Of a stretch of 64,000 bases of DNA, positions 14,801 through 20,800 are shown one piece after another. This DNA comes from Priapulus caudatus (Eukaryota > Priapulida > Priapulimorpha > Priapulimorphida > Priapulidae). The notes below the pieces were generated by a model that was given only the letters and a program-made list of their open reading frames with translations, ran no database searches and was not told where the DNA came from. Numbering within the stretch: position 1 is the stretch's first letter; each line of letters starts with the position of its first letter. The stretch is taken from contig NW_014577098.1 in NCBI RefSeq assembly GCF_000485595.1, positions 449,917-513,916 on the forward strand, written 5' to 3'. Both the position numbers and the translations under genes were made by a program.

Positions 14801-17800
14801 CACTGCCGATGTGGCGTTTGCAGGTGGCGTTGCTGTTAGTGTCACACTCCACTTCCGGCACTAAGCTTAGCAATGCCAGAGCTTGCTATGCATATTTGTT
14901 TACGTTTTCAGTCATACTATTATATTATTTTCCCTTAGTCATTGACCATGCATGGTAAATGCTGTGCCATAGTTGGTTGTGGTGCATGTTCAGGACGCAA
15001 CAAGGGTTTAAGTTTCCGTCTATTAGGAAAGAATCCCGAGTTGAGACGTGCCCTGCCATAAACAGGATTGACAAGTCATTTAATCCTGATACAGCAACAA
15101 TTTGTTCGAGGCATTTTGAAGAAAGCTGCTTTAGGTCAGGTACAGCCAGTGTATTTCTTGGTTTTATTCTTGGTAATTAATCCCTTATGAATTAAAATAA
15201 TCATCTCTTTAGAATAATAATAATTATAAAGAATAGAAAACCCTAGATATCATATGTACTGGCCTTCTAGGTAATATTCTTTGTAACTTAATATTTAGAC
15301 ACCTTCCCTAATAATTAATACATGTGTCTAACCATCTTGTAATAATATCAGGAAAGTAGGAAAACTAAATGCACTCTACTAATTAATTTTATAACTAAAA
15401 TATGTTATTCGTGTGATATTTAAATTTAAAAAATAGTTTGGTTGGGTCTCACCAGACATATCATATGCCACTTATGTTTTATGTACAAACATGTATAACA
15501 CTGGTATATATATGTATTATATATATCTGGTCTAACAGCATACGCTAGCCAATAATTATTTAATAATTTTGCAGGTGTCACAGGGACGATTTTAAACGTA
15601 GGAAGCATACCTACGAAATATATGCCACATCTAACTGTTGAGACAGCAAAACCAGTTGCTCGGAAGGCACCTGTACGTAGGATAGGTTGATATACTAATA
15701 GTTCATGCACATATTTTAATGTAATGATTACAAATGTAGCACATCATTTACTAACCCTTTATCAAATGAAACTGTCGCTCACCACAAAATAGGACACAAA
15801 TGAGTGAGTGAGAAGAAGTCAGTTTTAATTGAGCAACCATCGACGTACATTATAGAAACGAAGAGTATATAGAAGAACTCCCATTATATACTCTTGATAA
15901 TTATATGTGTAATTTTTCATGTAAAAATAAATGTTTGAGATGTGAGTCTGAGATGTGGGCGAGTGATGGCGTTACACCTAAATGATCGCCATTTAACGTT
16001 TTTATAATGGCTGTTGCTCCTGCAACGGTACCGTCGCCGATTTTTTTTCTCTTAAAGTCACGGTAGTGATGCCAGCGCCATCTATCGTGCGAATAATAAA
16101 CTACCGTTGGCTTTTGGTACTGGTATTTATATATACGATTTTATACGATTATTATCACTGATAACCCTAACCTAACCCTTAACCTAACCCTAATCCCTAA
16201 CCTAACCCTAAACCTAAACCCTAACCCTAACTCTATTTATAATTAATAAAATTAATTTTAATTGTTGTAAAAATTTAATTGCTTGTTATTAAAATGTTGT
16301 AAATTAAATATGTAAATAATGCGTTAATTGTCGCTAAAACAAAATGTTAAACAGCAGTAAGATAGAAAAATACAGAAAACAGTGAATAATTAGCAAAATC
16401 GGATGGGATTCGCATCCGCCGACCATTCATACTGTGCGCGCAAGCCGCTCTAAAACCGTTGCCGCTGTTCTGCCACATATTGCAAATTTAAAATTTTGGA
16501 TGTGCTATGTATATCGCTCGATCAGAAAACTACAGCTCCAAAACAATTCAGGCGTCAGTACCGTCAGTACCGTTGACTTTATCGAGAAAAATAATCTTGG
16601 CGACGGTACCGCTTGCCCAGGTAGACACTTCCTTTTATAATATTCATTATTTAGGCACTGCTCCTAAAGCGGAGCTTTCCCGCATGTGTAACGGTGTAAA
16701 GATTTGAGTCAGGTACGCCTTATTCCACGCTAGCTGCCTATGTATCCACGTGACAATGGTGTTTCCCTGCCCATAACACAACTTTGGGGTGTCACAAGCG
16801 TTAATCGGTTGCATGGGAGTGTTTACTTCATATTGAGTTTTTCTAGGCCGGTTAAGCCACACGCGTTTGCTATCTGTATATCGCACATAATAAATTTATA
16901 AACCAAAATAATCAACAATTTGGACAGTATTATGGCCCGCTATACCCGCTTGGATGTTTACTTAGCCAATGCTTGCGTTCGAAATAATAGGTTTATGCCT
17001 GCGCTTCCGACATTGTTTTGTAAAACTCTTACTCTTAATAATTAGACGTGCAGTGGTGAGAGGCAAATACAATTCTTTCATTAAAGATATTTTCAATGAA
17101 ATCTTTGTAAACGAACCAGACGAGTGCTGACACCAACAGACTGTTATCTGCGTTCTTATATTATAATATGCCTAATATTAATAAAACTACCTAATTTGCA
17201 TTTTTTTTAAATATCAAAAAACCCCTTTATTCATTCACATACAAACTAAATGAGCCAATATCGTTGACCTTGAACTGACTAAATGGCCCAAGACACACTG
17301 AGCGACCAGCACGACGACCCAGTAACGACAAACGACGCGAAGTTCGGCCGACTGAGCCGCAGCCAAACACTGCGCAGCCGACAACGACCGACCGTAACGA
17401 CAAGTTCATCCCTCAGCCACTCACCACATCTCCACATTGCCAGTGCCAGTGGCACACATGAGCAAACCGGCCAAAAAAACTCCTGCTGCCTGCCTTTTTA
17501 ATAAATTGCTGTTAAAAACGCGTCCATGTATTAACGAAATATATAATAAAGCTAATATTATATACGGCAGATATTATACGAACTAGTGTTGCTCAATCGG
17601 CTGTGTAATCTTCGCTAATCGATCATCGCGTTTGGACTGAATAACCGATGATCTGGTTACAATCGGCTTACTCGGGATGTTTGAGATGCTCTGCGTGTGC
17701 GTACGTCGTGCTGCATGTACGTCGTGTGCATGTATGTGCTTGTGTTTAGGCCTCTTTTTTACTGTTTGTTTTGGGCACTGTTTACTACTGTGTGTATAGT

Positions 17801-20800
17801 ACAGCATATGTTAACATCAAAGGATAACTTGTATAGTTAGCCCAGATTGCTATGTTATAGCGATCTGCTAATATCATACATTCAATTTCTTGTTTCAAGT
17901 TTTGCATTTATTTCGATATTGTATTTATTTTTTTTTTTTTTCGGATGAAATTGAGTTGATCGGATTTGATAACTAAAGCCGCGGCGCACACAGTGCGCCG
18001 CATTTTTATCGCTAGTAGCAGCGGGCGATTCATTGTTGCGGGCGCACAAGAATCGCCCTGAGAAATCGCTCACCGTGCTGCGCTGGCCCGGCGTCACCGA
18101 ACGATTTTGACGGCCAGAAAACTCCGTCGCTCGGATATATCATAACCTGTTTGATATTTGTTGCCCAGTCGCTGACAATCGCTACGTGTGGCGCCGCACT
18201 GGCGATGGATCCCGGCAACAGTTTTTGATATAACAATCAAATGCATGATTTGACAGCAACGTGATCAAATATTGGCAGCGCCCCGTGTGGTGTGGTTTGA
18301 ACAGGTCACGTACAGTTCATACAGTGGTATGTCGCTGATAGACGGTTGAATTGTCGCCGGGTGGCGCACGACGTGGCGATTTTTATCGACAGTACCGGCG
18401 ATAAAAATCGACGGTACTGTCGATAAAAATCGCACGTGTGCGCCGGGCTTAAGCGCTTGGTTCGAGCCACTTCAACCGATGATCGAGTATAATCGATAAT
18501 CGTGACATCACTAATACGAACGTACACAATAATCACGTCTGATGGCTGCCCGTAGCCTTGCACGTTTTGATTAGATCGGTTTGCGGCCCCACTCGTTTCT
18601 GACAGCGGTGCGGAGTTTAGCGCTGGGGACCAGTCTACTTCCCTGGCTAGCATTGGTTTATAATTTTATGACGTAATGGCGATGCCACGTGGCCGATGGA
18701 AACGGTCTGTGTATTGGCCATTTGTAAGATTTTACTGCATACAACTGTACTTACTGTATGTATAACAAAGTCGTTTATACCCACACGTATTTGTTACCAG
18801 AATCAAGATACCTAATTTAATTGTTATAACTTAATTACACATCAACGCTACGCAATTTGAACGGGCGCCATGACACCCTGCGACCGTGCTGCCCACCCGA
18901 AAAGTTGCGTATTTGACCATTTATTTTGCACGTTACAGACCGCAGCCTTATCTACCAAGTATGCAATTATATTTATACCTAAATGCTATTTAACCGAACG
19001 ATATTCATTCTAGGGCAAATTTATCCATATTATAACTGAAACTATATGTCGTTTATAAGATCATTTTGCTTTTAAATGAATAAATAAGAAACACCCTCGG
19101 TCTGTAGCCCTTGGCTGGAAAGTGGTTTTGCGCAACTTATCAGATCGTGCGCTTTGAGTGGCGCCACCGTCGTTGTAATCAAACTGTAGTCGTTAGATTT
19201 AAAACATTTTTTTTAAATATTTCTAATGGTGATTGAACCATGTCATGAAACTTTTTATGTAGCGTAATTATAACCTAAATTAGCTGAAAATAACCCTAGA
19301 ACCTAGAGTAAACTCCCCCTTTAAACCACATTAATCCCCTCACAGTGTATGTTAGCAATACGTTTCTGTTCATGTTCGTGGACCGGTTAGTTTACGGTTC
19401 AGCTGATCTCAGGGTTAAACACTACAATCCCTCCCCTTTTCAAACAAAAAGATGATTTCAATTTGATGTTTGCTAAATAAGCAAATTAGAAACTCAAATT
19501 TACTTATACTCAGTTGGAATCACCCTGGCTAATATACAATCCAGTCTCTGTGTCTATAATTGACGTGGAATAGTAGTCATGGTTTTGTCAGGTACTGTTA
19601 TGAAAATAACCCGCATATATATACCTTTAAACCTACATTCCTGTAACTGGTATTCTAAGCTTTTTATAATACGAAGTTCATCGTAACACTAGCATAACAC
19701 GCTTCTATGTGGCTTATATTCAGTCAACTAATATAATTGCAATACAACTCTACAAATCTTAAACTATCACAAACAGAATAACTCAACTTATAACTCTATA
19801 CTGTACTTGTACTAACTACTAACAACCTCTGTACTTGTAGTAGAGATAGTCACAAACGGTTCAACTTAAACATGAACTTTCACATTTCAGTAAACTGACT
19901 ATTAATTACTATTTAAGGAATATAATTATTCTGCTCTTATAACATACCTGATGTGTATACTGAATCTATACTGAATCTATGTTTTTACAAAGTCAATGAA
20001 TTTCGCAGAATGCATCTCAGAGCGTCTAAAATCAAAACCCAGATCCACCCCCCCCCCGAAAATGGCAAAACTGTGCTCACCACGTAGCTTCAGCGCCGCA
20101 CTTCAGAAAACTAAGGGCTGGTAGATATTTTTAAGGGCTAGTAGATTTTACAGGTCACTAGCCCTGCTGGCTAGTGAACATTTTAGATTAGTTTCAAGCC
20201 CTGTACAACCAGCGTGCGAGCTTGGCACTCGCCCGCTCGCCAATGTCAAGTGAAAATAATATCGGGCGAATGAATGCTAAAGCTGACTCGCACATGTTGG
20301 CGAGTAAAAATAATTGTCTTAAACTTTAATCAAATGTTGGTTCCTTACGATATATATCCAAACATTGATGAAATACAGTTGTAGCGATTGTGAAGGGCGG
20401 CTATCCCATGACATCCTCACTTTATATTATCAAAGGTCGCCGAAGAAAGCAGCCCGCGAGAGCGTGCAGCGCCAGCACGGCGTGGCTGTGCATACGTGCC
20501 TGGGACGGCATACTGATTGATGTACGGGGAGGGGGATGCAGGATTGTTTAAAGGTCACGTTTGCCTTGGTGTAAACAAGTCAATAAAATCGGCATAACGT
20601 GGCGTTTCATTGATCTGGCGAAGCAGCCCGAGAATAAAAGTAAATTAAATGAAAATGAAAACAGGAACTTTCAGAGGAGATGTGCCTTGAATTTTTGAGA
20701 AAAGTGATCAATGAATTACATGTGTAGTTAAAGGGACAGTAGCCTCTAGGATTTTACTGCATACAACTGTACTTACTGTATAACAAATCGTCTATACCCA

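Larger units (their letters stand above)
16026..16621. mobile_element. TIR element enclosing telomere-like repeats
   Basis: CCTGCAACGGTACCGTCGCC at the left and its diverged inverse GGCGACGGTACCGCTTGCCCAGG at the right, with a second matching inverted block just inside (TTTTTCTC..AAAGTCA). Target duplication not resolved. The interior carries interstitial telomere-like repeats at 16,162-16,232. Confidence 0.6.
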
